From NCBI RefSeq assembly GCF_028745505.1, contig NZ_JAQZZL010000001.1:1116001-1180000 (forward strand): 64,000 nucleotides of DNA. The letters are read 5' to 3'. This DNA comes from Lentisphaera marina. Its GTDB lineage: Bacteria; Verrucomicrobiota; Lentisphaeria; Lentisphaerales; Lentisphaeraceae. Under the pieces are notes generated by a model. It ran no database searches. It saw only the letters and a program-made list of their open reading frames with translations, and was not told the origin of the DNA. A program made the translations under genes and the position numbers. Below are positions 63,910 to 64,000 of this stretch, piece by piece. Each line of letters begins with the position of its first letter. Position 1 is the stretch's first letter.

Positions 63910-64000
63910 ATGAACTATAAGAATAACGAAACTATTTGTAACTATAAGTCTGCGCAGCTTCTCGATCTGTTTCAGATAAGTTCGAAAGATATTGAATTGA
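63910..64000 (+). CDS. N-terminus of a helix-turn-helix protein, partial
   Basis: Only 30 codons are in the window (MNYKNNETICNYKSAQLLDL onward). GAGGG lies upstream of the ATG. The segment SAQLLDLFQISSKDIEL looks like the first helix-turn-helix of MerR-type or excisionase-type DNA-binding proteins. The rest is outside the window. Confidence 0.6.
   Translation, partial: MNYKNNETICNYKSAQLLDLFQISSKDIEL

Noticed and set aside
1..64000. tRNA or rRNA genes
   Set aside because: No cloverleaf or rRNA-like sequence was found in the intergenic spaces.

Overview
The window looks like chromosomal DNA from a marine Lentisphaerae bacterium (a Lentisphaera-like member of the PVC group). This is inferred from gene content: several eukaryotic-type Ser/Thr kinases joined to zinc ribbons or repeats, a MoxR/DUF58/transglutaminase operon, a type-2 isoleucyl-tRNA synthetase, an RdgC-like protein and AT-rich DNA. 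No rRNA or tRNA gene was found to settle it.

1-36.4 kb is mostly core genome. It opens with the SAM cycle (metK, an adenosine-kinase-like gene, ahcY) and the ammonia-forming nitrite reductase pair nrfHA. An IS with 4-bp target duplications sits between nrfA and its terminator. Next come a truA operon, the MoxR/DUF58/TgpA operon, a kinase that appears split by a -1 frameshift at a T TTA AAA heptamer, an SSS symporter with its DUF4212 subunit, a MenA-like prenyltransferase, and a kinase gene with no visible start codon. A minus-strand operon follows (zinc-ribbon pseudokinase, SUI1-like factor, prfB with its +1 frameshift, TPR protein, mutL), then ileS.

36.4-49.3 kb is the striking part: an integron-type cassette array. 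I find 28 attC-like sites in four sequence classes, delimiting 28 cassettes whose genes all read on the minus strand. In every cassette the left heptamer is the exact reverse complement of the right heptamer, as expected for units that circularise and reinsert. Fifteen cassettes carry a small gene (toxin-antitoxin pairs, lipoproteins, small membrane proteins, unknowns). Thirteen carry no convincing gene and fall into three recurring families (six, four and three copies). The same non-coding body is joined to different attC classes in different cassettes. One cassette gene is interrupted by an IS256-family element; removing it and one 8-bp repeat restores a 78-codon gene. A MNT/HEPN toxin-antitoxin pair lies just past the distal end. 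No integron integrase gene is present in the window, so this is an integrase-less cluster here, or its integrase lies elsewhere.

49.3-50.65 kb is non-coding, with hairpins and a duplicated repeat. 50.65-64 kb returns to core genes: a TPR protein, dtd and an RdgC-like gene in one operon; a DUF805 protein with a small lipoprotein; a sugar-catabolism pair (TIM-barrel isomerase and Gfo/Idh/MocA oxidoreductase) divergent from a PAS-AraC regulator; citramalate synthase; a possible unconventional ssDNA-binding protein; a CoaB-like protein with argG; and a 2H phosphoesterase. The start of a helix-turn-helix gene runs off the right edge.
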